Source: Geosiphon pyriformis (taxonomy: Eukaryota; Glomeromycota; Glomeromycetes; Archaeosporales; Geosiphonaceae). From it: DNA of 64,000 nt. Below the pieces are notes generated by a model that had not been told where the DNA came from, searched no databases, and saw only the letters and a program-made list of their open reading frames with translations. The DNA lies in assembly GCA_016748015.1 (NCBI GenBank), contig JAAOMT010000275.1, positions 1 through 64,000 of the forward strand. The letters run 5' to 3'. This document shows, piece after piece, positions 43,464-53,984 of the stretch; the first letter of the stretch is position 1; the number at the start of each line of letters is the position of its first letter. The position numbers and the translations under genes were made by a program.

Positions 43464-46259
43464 TCAGTAATTGAGGATGCTTTGGAAAAGAACCAAGAAC
43501 TCTGGCTTGTTCTGCAGGACATGTGGAAGGCATATCATTCAGTTGGCTGGGAGCATCTTAAGAGAAGTTTGGTCAGGATCAAAATGTGTAGTAAATTTGT
43601 TCGCTTTTTTGGTAGTATTTATAAGGACCAAACCAACTGTGTCATAACAGATTTTGGTTTGACCAATGATTACTGGGTGTTTGATGGGTTGGACTAAAGA
43701 GAAGTTTTTTCCCCTCTGCTGTGGTGCATATTTTATGATCCTCTTTTGTGTGAAGTCAAGTGTCAAGAGAGTGTGTGTGGTTATAGGCTCAATTCTCATT
43801 TTGTTTCTAGAAGTGGTCGCATTGAGTCTCAAGCTGGGCTTTCTTCTTTCTTTATTGTTGGTGCCTTTGTTGATGATACTATTTGGGTTGGTGGCAGTCA
43901 GACTACTACTTAGCATATTCTCAACATTGCTAGTGAATTTTTTAGAGTCAATGACATTTCAATTAATAATGACAAAACTGTGGTCATTCCAATCAATTGC
44001 AGGGTCGGTGTTTTGTCTCTTTTTATTAGTAGTTCACTTATTTCAGTTGCCCGTAGAGGGGAATCTCATTAGTATCTCAGTATCTTTTTGTTGACTGAGG
44101 GTTTTTCAAAGCCTAGCTTGGCTAAGGCACATTCGGACATTTGTTTCTTTACTAATTTAATTCTAAAGAAGGCAGTTTCAGATAAGCAATTCTTGTATCT
44201 AATGTCAGCAGTTCTCCATCCCATAATTGACTACAGAATGCAGTTCAGCTATATTCCTGTTGGTGTGTGCAATAAATAGAATGCTCTGATTTGCAGGGGC
44301 TTGAAGCTAAAAGCTGGTCTTCTGTTGGATTTTCTTAGTAATACTATTTATCATCCTTTCTTTTATGGTTTAAAGTTATTTTCACAGTGTCAATCTGAGA
44401 GTAAAGTGGCTTTGCTTATTAGTTTTGTGAACTCTGGTGGAATTTTGGGGTGTCTGTTTGGTCACAGGTCACATGATTTACAGATTCTGTGTTGGTGGCC
44501 CATTTACCTACTAATCTCTCCTGCTCGTATTCGCATCAGTGTTTCTAATAATTTCTTGGCTGGTATGATTCACATTCTTCTTGATTGCAATTTGTTTTTG
44601 GGTGGCTCTTTGACCAGTGCTTTTTGGTTTTGTGATGGGGTTCCTATGTCTGTTGTTCTTGGTAAGTTTTTGTTTTTCAAGTTTTTACTTTCTCTCTGGC
44701 ATTTTGGCATTGCCTTCATGAATCAGCTTCATAATCGACATGGTGTTGTTTTTAGCTGGTGCACCTTCAAGCAGTGGAAGAGACTGGACCTTCATGGCCC
44801 AGTTCCTGATTGGTTCAGGCCTTTTGTTGCATTTTTTGCAGCTTCTCATTTCTCTTCCGCAGCCTCAGTTGGTGTTGGTCCTCTTAATTTTTGTGAGTCT
44901 GATGATTTTGTGTCCATCTGTGATCATCTTTTCCAGATTAACGTTGATAGTTTGTCAATATATACGGATGATTCTTTGAGGAATTTGGGCACAGTTGATT
45001 GCAGAGCTGGAGCAGCTGTTTTTTTTTAAGGACATTGATTTGGGTGTGGGTGTCAGTGTTCAAGGTTTAGTGTCATCTACTTTGGCAGAGTTATAGGCTA
45101 TAGTATTGGCTTTGAAGTGCATGCCTGTGGCTCATTTTGTTAATTTGTTTTCAGATAGTCAAGCAGCTTTAGATGCTTGTAAGTCTGAGTTAAGCCTGGT
45201 GTGTCCTGACTTTTGCAATCAATGTTGGGTTAAGTGTCAGCATATTCAGAATGTTATCCATAGTAAGAATTTGAGAGTTAGCTGGCACAAAGTCAAGGGC
45301 CATTCCAGTGTTTCAGGGAATGATTGTGCTGATAGCATTACTGATGCTGCTTTTTTATCTGGTTGGTATCTTTCTCTTTGCATGAATGGACACTTTTTGT
45401 TGGCAGATGGTGGTATTGTTTCTGGTAATTCTAAACACTTTGTTTGAGATGTTTGTTGTGTAGTTTGTCATGCATGCTCGGAGGTTGGTTCTGGTTCTGG
45501 ATTTCTGGCTAGTAGTTTGTATTCAGATGTTGACTGGCTCAGTTTTTCTAGAGTTTGACACCCTGATTTGCATATGGCCACTAGTTTTACTAGCAGGCTC
45601 ATGGCTAATACTCATACTTATCTTATAAAGGCTTTGTACTGTCAGCTTCCTGTGGCTGTTTGAAGGTGCATTTATGATAAATGTTATCCTAGTGTTCTGT
45701 GTCTGTATTGTGGTAAGGTAGAGGTTTCTGATCATGTGTTTTCTTGTGTGGTTGATAATTTGGCTCACCATCAGGTTCTGGAATCCTGCATGTTTTCTTG
45801 GAGATCACTTTTTGAGCTTTCTCTTCCTTCTTTGGTTGTGTTGCAGTTGATGTCAATCTGTGTTCCAGATTTACTGGTTTTTTTAGCTCTTTACAAGAGT
45901 TTTGTTTTCAATGGTTGGCTTCAGGAGGCTGTTACTGTTTTTCATGACCTCAAGATTGCTGGTGTTAAAATTACTGATTTTGTGCACTCTATATGTTCTG
46001 CTTTTAGGAATAATATTTGGTTGGTCTGTGCCAAGCATTGTGCTTTTATGGAAAAGAATGGCCTGATCTCAGTGGACAGGTCGTTTGTCATCCCAGTTTC
46101 TGGTTTGGTTTCGAGGTTTTTAGCTGGTGTGGTTAAATTGCTTGGTATTACTGAAGCCTTTGGTATTCTTTTTGGCTTTTGCAAGTCTTGTTCATTTTTT
46201 TCAGGCATTGGTGACCTGGTGTCTGTTAATATAGTTGTGTAGTGTTGTCCTGACTGGCT

Positions 46260-46355
46260 CGAGTGGCTGGTCACATGTGATAAAATGCATGATTCACACC
46301 TAGTTTAGATCATTTCATTGATGTATAGTTCTAGGTGGTGTTTGGACCTCACTCG
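46260..46355 (+). ncRNA. LINE4 3' tail structure
   Basis: CGAGTG (46260-46265) pairs with CACTCG (46350-46355), closing the tail. CACCTAG (46297-46303) pairs perfectly with CTAGGTG (46331-46337), and within it ATCA pairs with TGAT. Poly(A) follows. The same folds recur in the other LINEs with compensating changes. Confidence 0.68.
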
Positions 46356-46388
46356 TTAAACATAATAAAAAAAAAAAAATTTAATTTA

Positions 46389-46941
46389 TAGCAATTTACA
46401 AACATAATTAATAATTACAATTAACAAAGTTTAATTATTAAAAAACCATAACAATTTGTACAATTATTATTTTAAAACATTGTAATATTAAAACATAAAA
46501 AAAATTACAAAAAACTTAATGTATTGCTTATAATAAAGGTTTTAGCATTATTATAATGCTATTTTTTTTTATAAAAACTTAAAAACCTGTAATTTGATAG
46601 TATTGCTTACAATGAAAGTTTTAATATCATTATAAAATACTTTTCATTTTACAAACGATCTTATTAAATGCTTATTAAAAGTAAAATTGGTAAATTGATT
46701 GGTATTAAAAACATAGACTTGAAATATCTAATGCTTTTAACAGTAATGTTTTACCCGGATGCCAAACCTCACTTAGTAATCTCGATAATTTTTATTATTA
46801 TAAAAATTACTAAATTACTAATAGAATTTCTTATACCTTAAAGAAACTTCATTCTTTGAATGTGGATCAGAAAGTTATATTTAATTAATTTAATAAAACT
46901 TATAATCACTCATATATTTTTATAAGTGGCGTTGAGGATTT
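46389..46941. other. Spacer downstream of COG5
   Basis: AT-rich spacer between LINE4 and the COG5 stop, holding the COG5 3' untranslated region. It contains a perfect 10-bp inverted repeat, TAATTTTTAT (46786-46795) and ATAAAAATTA (46800-46809), with a 4-base loop. No other feature. Confidence 0.5.
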
Positions 46942-49900
46942 TTAAACCTCAATCCCAGCTCGTTCCTTTAAGAGCATTTTAACTAGTAATTCTTCAGTTT
47001 CCTCTTCTTCATTATCACCACTTTTATCTTTACTTCTCAGTGATGTTTTAACCAAGGCTAATCCTTCACTATCTGTATGTTCATCTAACCATTTAGAATA
47101 CTCTGCTTCCGACCATCCATAAGTTTTGTGTGGTAATTGCAAAGTGTTTGCGGGTGATCGGACGATAATGTGGTGCAACAGGATGAGAAGTGGTATATCG
47201 GATGTGTGTTGAATAGATGGCAATTTAGCATAATCGAGGAAAAGAAGTTGTCTTTTAAAATTAAATTAACAAAAATAGAAATAGAATGTTAAAGATAAAG
47301 TGACACTTAGAAAAAAAGAATAATTCAATGTACTGGTTATAAAATAGCGTACCTAAAGGCTCGTAAAGCCTTATATTCTTGACCTAACTCGCCCAAACTT
47401 AACCCATGATTAGCCAATACTTGGTTTAAGGAAAACTCGAGTTGGGTGATATCATTAGTCAATTTTAATTTTCCAGCTTCGCTTAGCGGTCGTACTAGAC
47501 TAATTTGCAGCAGCCAAAAGTTTAAAATTCGTTTGGCGATAGCTTTTATCCTTTCCCAGTAAATTAATTTTTGAATAATTAGTAAGACCGAGCAAAAACG
47601 CAGATCACTAATCGATATTAACTCAAAGTTATAAAGATGCTTACCATTGTTTCCCCTCTACTCCGAAAGAAAATCGAGATAAAAATTCTTTCTGAAGATA
47701 CTTAAGACGGTTTAAGAATTCAGTCATATATGAGCTGCATTGAGCCTCGGTTTGGGAGTGAATAAATGGTTTGGAGACTTGTTGCCTAGATTAACGAGTT
47801 AGTCAAATTTTAAGTATTTAAGCTAATAAATCAAAAAATTATATCGACCTGGAAAAATCCTCACGATGTATCTTCAATAACGTCGTCTCTAGGTCTTTCT
47901 TAATACTAGTAATTAAGGGAGTCATGATGTTGAGCATGGCGTGTTTTAATTGCTATAGGAATTTTAATAGCTTTCATATTTGATAAGAGCAACTAATATC
48001 AATAAAAAATTACTAGATTGACCTATTCTCACCTGAATCGCGTCATTCACAATATCGATAATATCTTGATGCTGATCACATATCTTATATACAGATTGAT
48101 ATAGAAGGTAGATAGCACCAACCAGTTCAAAATTTATATTTTGTGAAGAGGTGGCTGGGGATATACCTGAGATTTGATAAGAGGATGGATCGCTAGCAGC
48201 CTTCAATAATATCTAGAGATTAGATAAAATTCTCAAATTAAAACGCCACCAAAATAATTGAAATTACCATCGCTTCTGCCTTGTTACAACAATAATTTAA
48301 AGCTTTAGCCACATTTTTCGCGATAGATTTGGTCAACTGTGAGCCAACTTGGGCATCATCGAGCTCACTATAAAAAAGTAATTTTTGGGGGAGTAAATAT
48401 GATACGGCAATATATTAAAACGTTCATGAATTATTTTTTTTAATATCGTGCAACATATCAAAATTCCATCTTTAATTATAGGTAGCTTTTCTTCATTTAC
48501 CTCGATATAGCTTTTACTACATTTGTTATATCGTTCTTCGAGGGCCAAGAACGCAAGAGCCCAGCAGTAAATCCAGAGTTTATAGGTTCATATAATCTTG
48601 TGAGTGAACGCGAGAGATAGCCTAATTCAAAATTGGATATACTATGAAGCATAACCACATATGCTTGACTAGGATCACATTATATTCCAAGCTCTTAGTT
48701 ATAAAAGGCAGCTAAAGTCAAATCGCTTTTTAAGTAAGCAAAATTAAATACCTTTTGAACTCTTGGGGGACATCACGAGGATCAGACGATTCGACTGTCG
48801 CAAAGAAATCTCGAAAAAGACGAAGCAGCCTTGGATAACCGCTGACTAAGGTTTGCTGAACAAAGGAAGATCCTATGCAATCAAAAAACTTAGGAATAGC
48901 AGGCGCTAAATATGCCTAAGCGAATGGTAATTAATATGTATTATGTACCTTTGCTGGACTCTTTTAAGCCTTTTTCGAAATTAAGCGACAAATTTTTCCA
49001 AAAATAATGAACTAATTCGCTATCCAAAATCTAAGATCAAAACAAGTTCACAATACATAATAAGACATATCAAGTATTTGCTCTAGTTTAAAAAGTGCAT
49101 ATATACCTTCCCAACCTCGTCGAGAAATGGGATTTGAGTGATGGGGTCTTTCTCTTTTGTTAACACGCGTTCTAAAGTATATATCTAAATTTACACTAAA
49201 ATTATGTGAAAGCTGAATCTTAAAACATTCAAGAAAAATTATAATAGAGATTACAAACCTTATTACAGCTCTGACTGATTTCTTTCAACAAAATTTCTAG
49301 TCTTTTCCAAATAATTGTAGACCATAAATTCGTTGTTCCAGGTACCTCCACCCCTAATCTTCCCATGCCTTTCAATTGGCCAACTCCTGAATCTATAATA
49401 AATTTAAGATTTTTAATAAGTTTTAATATCACAAATTATATTAAAAATAAATGAAAATACAATTCAAACACCTTTAACTTCTCGCTGGATAGATGAGATA
49501 TTTAAGGCATTTTGGATTTGAAGAGATATAGTCTCCAATAAATCTTCAACATATTTAATTGTACAATCTCCCAATTCATGAAGGCTCTGAAATATGCGAA
49601 GACTAAAAGCAACTTTTGTTTCATCCTAGAAAATACCAGTTGAGAATATATAAGCCTTTATGATAAATAGAACAGCATTTAAATTAACACATCTATGTCA
49701 GAAACCTGAAGATTTATCCCTTCTTGAAGTAATTTTATAGCCTCGTTCCGAATTCCTTCTTTTGCTTGTTGAATTAATATCAAATGATCTTCAACAATTT
49801 CGACGCCTTGAAAATCTCCTTCTTGCAACAATTCCTCTGCAAAAGATATTAAAAATCAAATGGATAAATAATGATTAATGTAAAATATTCCAAAAAAAGA

Positions 49901-50694
49901 ATGAAAATCAAAAGTATCCTTAATTTTTTGAATAATATTCGATATTACCTAGCTCCCTAATAATCGATGCCGCCTTTTCATAATGTCCAATTTTCGTCGT
50001 ACTACTTTCATCAATTTCTTCTAAATGTACTTGTAACCTTTTCATCGTATTTAAGAAGTTGATAACATTTCGCAGCACGACTAAAGCACTTTGCAATCGT
50101 TCTAATTGTATTGCATAATTTTTAAACTGCGCATACGGTGTGTGTATTTTTGCGCTCAGTCTATTATTTTAGATTATATGATAGTTAGTAGCAATTAAAT
50201 ATTAACAATCAAAAGGATAAATCCAATCACAAAATAACCTTTTGATTGATGTGAAAAGATTTTGAATTCCATCTCGAACCGCACCCAGACTCTCGTCTAA
50301 TTTACGGATCCCGGCAGCTTGAACTAGCAAATCTTCAAAATGCACGACCACCTAATCCGAAAGTTCACAGTTAACTCAGAAAAATCAAGATTTCACGATG
50401 CAAATATATCGGATCTTAATACCTGATCATGCAACTTTTTGTTTAGATTATCGATGCTAAATGATATTTTGGTTAATGACATAGATATATCGCCTTCGAC
50501 TGTTGACTCATTTAATGTCGTGTTGATATAAACCTTTGGGTCGAAGTCGGATGAATAAAAAACCTGATAGTCTATAAATAAGAGAAAGAATTTCCGAGTT
50601 GAGAGAATAGATGCAATAATTAAACCCCTGTATTTTCTAGTACCATAAAAGATATACCCATGTAAAGGTCTTGTTCTTGTAAAGTATCAGACAT
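46942..50694 (-). CDS. COG5: Conserved oligomeric Golgi complex subunit 5 (COG5), 17 exons
   Basis: COG5 belongs to lobe B of the COG tether, which acts in retrograde vesicle traffic at the Golgi. I assembled 17 exons with GT-AG introns: 50694-50658, 50571-50423, 50351-50239, 50160-49949, 49836-49706, 49625-49472, 49392-49259, 49184-49107, 49030-48949, 48905-48752, 48641-48501, 48367-48268, 48212-48033, 47952-47849, 47785-47645, 47550-47353, 47251-46942. They sum to 2418 nt, giving 805 residues and TAA, with every phase matching; introns are 43-133 nt. Diagnostic stretches: YSSDFDPKVYINTTL, VHFEDLLVQAAGIRKLDESL, IHTPYAQFKNYAIQLERLQS, SGYPRLLRLFRDF, YLSRSLTRLYEPIN, LQISLVRPLSEAGKLKL and EYSKWLDEH. 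Length is close to animal COG5. No disruption seen, so it appears intact. The short exon 9-10 intron uses the second AG. The next gene upstream, eS12, is on the same strand. Confidence 0.93.
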
Positions 50695-51369
50695 TTTAAA
50701 AATCGATTTCCTCTATAAATCTTTTTATAAAATACTTTCGGTGATTTTTAAATAATAAAGAGCGATGATTAACTAATTAGCCGGGATAAATAAATGCTAA
50801 TCGATAATGGAGATCTAAATTATATAGACATCGAGTATAATAAAGCAAGTTTTTGCTAATAAAGAAATGCTCGATAGTATAAATTTAAATCTTATATTGA
50901 GGCGGAAAGGGCTCTATATTTATATTAGCGAAGTAACGGGGAAATTATATTTAATAGGCGAAAGCATACTTCAAGATAATTTTTGTTACTATATTATAAA
51001 TCCTATATTTCCCACCTATAGCTCTTAAAGCTATTTATATAGGTTATAAATCGAAGAAACTTATAATCTAATTCTTTCTTAGGTCCTAAGGAAAGTATTT
51101 ATAGATCATTTAATACTTTCCAGTTAGAAATAAATTTTAGCTGTTAAGTTTAAACACGCGCATTTAATATTTACTATTTTTATTAACTCTAGTGAAATCT
51201 AATATTTTTTATTATGGTGTTAATAAAAAAATTAAGATACGAAATAAGTAGACCGGGAGAAATTTATATCTCGCTTAAGACCTGATCGTGAACTTTTGCT
51301 TAAAATTTTACGATTATAACTATAATTGCTTATATATATGTTATTAATCCTACAGACCAAATCCTAGCC
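50695..51369. other. Intergenic region between eS12 and COG5
   Basis: 675 bp between the eS12 stop and the COG5 start, both genes reading leftward. It must hold the eS12 3' end and the COG5 promoter. No TATA box or other motif stands out. Confidence 0.5.
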
Positions 51370-52001
51370 TTATCGCTTCTTAAAGTAATCTAAGAGCACG
51401 TTTCTGGCTTCAGAATCTTCACCATAGTCTTTTACAACAACACAAGAGCACGCGACAACCTTTCGAGGATTTCCCTCTCGATCAATTTTGCACAGGCCAG
51501 CCCATTGACCTAACGCCTTAGCGTCAGATACTTTGATAAGGAAAATATTATGTTCAGTACAGAGAGCTTCAACAAGTTTTAAATATTCTTTTTCGGTACA
51601 TGTCTCAACAAGGACACAAAGATGAGCTTGTCGCCTAAAATATAGTTTTATTAATAAGCCGAATAAATTATTATAAGTAGTCTTAACACATTATTAGTCC
51701 AAAGATTAGATAAATCAATCATATAATTTAAAATTTTCTTACCTGTCTAAAGCTTTAGCACATTCGCGTAAGCCACGAGCAAGTCCGTCGACAAAAAGAG
51801 CACGTTTTAAGACATCTTGAAGCGCTTCTTGTACTGTCTAATATTTTTTAAGATTTTAATAAAGTCCTACCGATACAAGAAAGAAGAAAATTATCTAACC
51901 AATGAGCCTTTGGCTGGAGTGTCGGAAGTTACATGAACTTCTTGCGTAACTTCCTCTTCTTCGTTCCCAGCATCATCTCGATCTTCCACCTCTGAAGGCA
52001 T
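51370..52001 (-). CDS. RPS12: Ribosomal protein eS12 (S12 of the small subunit), 3 exons
   Basis: A component of the cytosolic 40S ribosomal subunit. Exons: 52001-51900, 51837-51743, 51634-51370, with GT-AG introns of 62 and 108 nt. The coding length is 462 nt: 153 residues plus TAA. The first exon has an acidic N-terminus ([18 protein letters not shown]), then [53 protein letters not shown] and [20 protein letters not shown], all typical of eS12. Start and length fit the family. The gene is intact. Its upstream side meets the assembly gap after about 380 bp. Confidence 0.96.
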
Positions 52002-52119
52002 ATTCACTTAATTTCGCTAATTAATAAGTAATATGTATTGAGACGTCCTCGCTTTAAAAAGTAAATATTCGTTAATAAATATTATTTAGTCCGATAATAA
52101 TGAAATTAGGTAGAACCTA

Positions 52120-52380
52120 CATGATGCGCTGCTTTAATTAAAGACGGATAGGATTGAAAAAGGTTAAAAACGTTTTAGGCTGTTAGCAAAATCAGTTTTT
52201 ATCTTCTTTTTTTTTTGCCCACAACCCCTCGAGTAATATCATTGGCTATAATTTTCTACTTATTAAAATTAATCATGAGATTTAATAAAATTATTATTGA
52301 TTTTAAAAAATTAAATTTATACTACTTTTTTAATAATTATTTTCCGTTTTGAGGAAATTAATTATTAAAAAAGTAGTAAT
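52120..52380. repeat. 261-bp sequence, copy before the gap
   Basis: Appears identical, base for base by eye, to 52401-52661 after the N run. Both begin CATGATGCGCTG and end AAAGTAGTAAT. Most likely two unmerged contig ends rather than a true duplication. It is upstream of eS12. Confidence 0.9.
52320..52378. repeat. 26-bp-arm inverted repeat (foldback) beside the gap
   Basis: Left arm 52320-52345 and right arm 52353-52378 pair over 26 positions with one mismatch, leaving a 7-base loop GTTTTGA. Outer arms: TACTACTTTTTTAATAATTA and its complement. Also present at 52601-52659. It could be a small foldback or MITE-like element; a hairpin like this often stalls assembly. Confidence 0.8.
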
Positions 52381-52400
52381 NNNNNNNNNNNNNNNNNNNN
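52381..52400. other. Assembly gap (20 N)
   Basis: Twenty undetermined bases, probably a scaffold join of fixed size. The flanks repeat the same 261 bp. Confidence 0.98.
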
Positions 52401-52661
52401 CATGATGCGCTGCTTTAATTAAAGACGGATAGGATTGAAAAAGGTTAAAAACGTTTTAGGCTGTTAGCAAAATCAGTTTTTATCTTCTTTTTTTTTTGCC
52501 CACAACCCCTCGAGTAATATCATTGGCTATAATTTTCTACTTATTAAAATTAATCATGAGATTTAATAAAATTATTATTGATTTTAAAAAATTAAATTTA
52601 TACTACTTTTTTAATAATTATTTTCCGTTTTGAGGAAATTAATTATTAAAAAAGTAGTAAT
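52401..52661. repeat. 261-bp sequence, copy after the gap
   Basis: Second copy of 52120-52380, including the foldback. In a corrected assembly the two would probably merge. Confidence 0.9.
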
Positions 52662-52850
52662 ATTACAATTTAATTATGCATTATTTGCAAAATAACTTTT
52701 TTATATATTATTATTAAAATTAACAATTTGAATATAATAAACATTTTTTAATTATTTTATTTTATTTTATTTTTAAACAATATAAATTATAAAAACAAAA
52801 GTTTTTTAATTTTTAAGCACAATTTTAATTACCAAATAATATAGTTCGTG

Positions 52851-52975
52851 ATAGACCGAGTGGCTGGTCACATGTAGTAAGCGCGTAATTCACGCCTAGT
52901 TTAGATCACATAGCTGATGTATTGTGCTAAGTAGTGTTTGGGCCTCACTCGTTAAAATAAAATAAAATAAAAATA
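52851..52975 (+). mobile_element. Orphan LINE 3' tail
   Basis: Retains GACCGAGTGGCTGGTCACATGT, then GCCTAGTTTAGATCACAT and GTGTTTGGGCCTCACTCG, followed by an A-rich tail of AAAAT units. The closing stem CGAGTG (52857-52862) with CACTCG (52946-52951) is perfect; the inner stem has one mismatch. No LINE ORF is recognisable in the AT-rich 190 bp upstream. Confidence 0.8.
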
Positions 52976-53274
52976 ATATATTGTACATTTAATTATTTAA
53001 TTAAAAAATAATTTATAAACTAAAATTATTATTTTTGTGAACACAATATATTAAAATTAATTTAAAATTTACATAAAAAATTATACAATATGAAAAAAGT
53101 TTTTTAAAAAATTAGTAATAATAAAATACAAAGCTTAAAAGTTTACAAAATTTAAAAAAAAAGTTTTAATAACTGCTTAAAAATATGATTAAAATATTTT
53201 AATAATTATTAAAATAAAAAAATATATATTAATATTATTCAAATAAATGATTACAAATTAAAATAAATAATAAA
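52976..53274. other. AT-rich spacer
   Basis: AT-rich sequence between the orphan tail and the decayed ORF1-only element; nothing seen. Confidence 0.5.
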
Positions 53275-53940
53275 AACTTTTTTTCTCTTCTTAATTATAC
53301 AACCACAACTAAAACAAAGAGTAAAAAAGTTTTAAATATTACTTTTCCTATAATAACTAATAAAGTTTTAACAAGAGAGAGTTTTTTTATTGAGACAATT
53401 AAGAAAAATATTTTGGCAATATTTTTTTTAAATATTAATAATAAAAAGCTCTTTTTAATAATTTTTAAAGTATTTTTATTATCTTTGATTAATGGTTTTT
53501 CTCTAGTCAAAGTTTTTTTCAAAAAATACACTAGAGTTAGTTTTAATGTTATTTTTATCTCTTTTAAAAGCCCAAAAGTTTTTAATAATAGACTAATTAA
53601 CAAGCTGATTTTTTTTATACTTACTATTAATAATATTATTAATTTTTTACAAATAATTAAAAAAATTCAAGATTCAAAAAAACAACAGCAATTGCTTATA
53701 TCTATTATTGCTATATCAAACTTCTTTGTAATTCCAAATAAAATTTTGAAAAAGATCTTTTTAATAATATTTAGTTTTTTTTTTAATATAAATAACAACA
53801 ATAATAATATATCTTCTAAGATAAGTTAAATTAATTACTAATTATATTATCAAATATAATGTCTTTTAACAAATTATTATTGATCTTAAAAACAAAACAA
53901 CTCATTGAATTATTTGATTTTAAGAATTGAATTAATCAAA
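53275..53940 (+). mobile_element. Element E0: decayed ORF1-only retroposon, 5' part
   Basis: Aligns at a constant offset (664 bp) with the start of element E1: ACAAAGAGTAAAAAAG occurs at 53314 and 53978, and the flanking sequence continues to match up to TTAATCAAA at 53940. Differences from E1 are overwhelmingly C to T and G to A. The open stretch 53413-53829 is the decayed ORF1 N-terminus. E0 is interrupted by E1 and continues at 56262 and, past LINE6, at 58458. Confidence 0.75.
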
Positions 53941-53941
53941 G

Positions 53942-53984
53942 CTCTTTGTTTTCTTAATTTTATGACCATAATCAAAACAAAGAG
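53942..53984 (+). repeat. E1 5'-terminal hairpin
   Basis: CTCTTTGTTTT (53942-53952) and AAAACAAAGAG (53974-53984) form a perfect 11-bp stem; the ORF1 ATG (53962-53964) lies in the loop. Same position and style as the LINE leader hairpins, different sequence. Confidence 0.7.

Larger units (their letters stand above)
40467..46242 (+). pseudogene. LINE4 ORF2: endonuclease, reverse transcriptase, RNase H; split by solo LTR C
   Basis: ATG at 40467 overlaps the ORF1 stop. Endonuclease to about 41220: WKIATCNVCGLN, TESKLKE, FVILGGDFNEDGS intact, KTIDYVFVSLNLV, DYFDTDHQAV. The reverse transcriptase starts near 41700 (VVSSLPDGKAASLLGIFN, WVSMIPKPYE, NTRPIALIETTHKI), is interrupted at 42373-43463, then has LVLQDMWKAYHSVGWEHL and FVDD intact at about 43870. 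RNase H at 44940-45340: LSIYTDDSL, FSDSQAALDAC, KVKGHSSVSGNDCAD. The motif CLYCGKVEVSDHVFSC is at about 45700-45750. The solo LTR plus its duplication is 1095 bp, so the frame is kept across it by chance. A T-run shifts the frame near 45020. Confidence 0.9.
38525..46378 (+). mobile_element. LINE4: full-length non-LTR retrotransposon with TSD
   Basis: A plus-strand LINE flanked by ATTTAATTTA (38515-38524 and 46379-46388). Excluding the solo LTR it is about 6.76 kb. It holds a leader hairpin, ORF1, an ATGA junction, ORF2, the structured 3' tail and poly(A) near 46366-46378. It keeps the endonuclease GGDFNEDGS and reverse transcriptase FVDD, but about ten stops and a frameshift show it is dead. 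Being full length with TSD, it is the best template here for the family. Confidence 0.92.

Noticed and set aside
46251-46355. A genuine tRNA gene
   Set aside because: Only the A-box region resembles a tRNA; acceptor and anticodon arms do not form, and the sequence is a LINE tail repeated in all copies.
48333-48548. 71-codon open frame inside COG5
   Set aside because: It reads through a COG5 exon, a 133-nt intron and another exon; splicing gives a better match to COG5 with correct phases.
53275-53943. Simple tandem duplication of the E1 start
   Set aside because: The sequence after E1 (56262 onward) continues the E0 match exactly where 53940 stops, and TAATCAAA flanks E1, so it is an insertion into a related copy.
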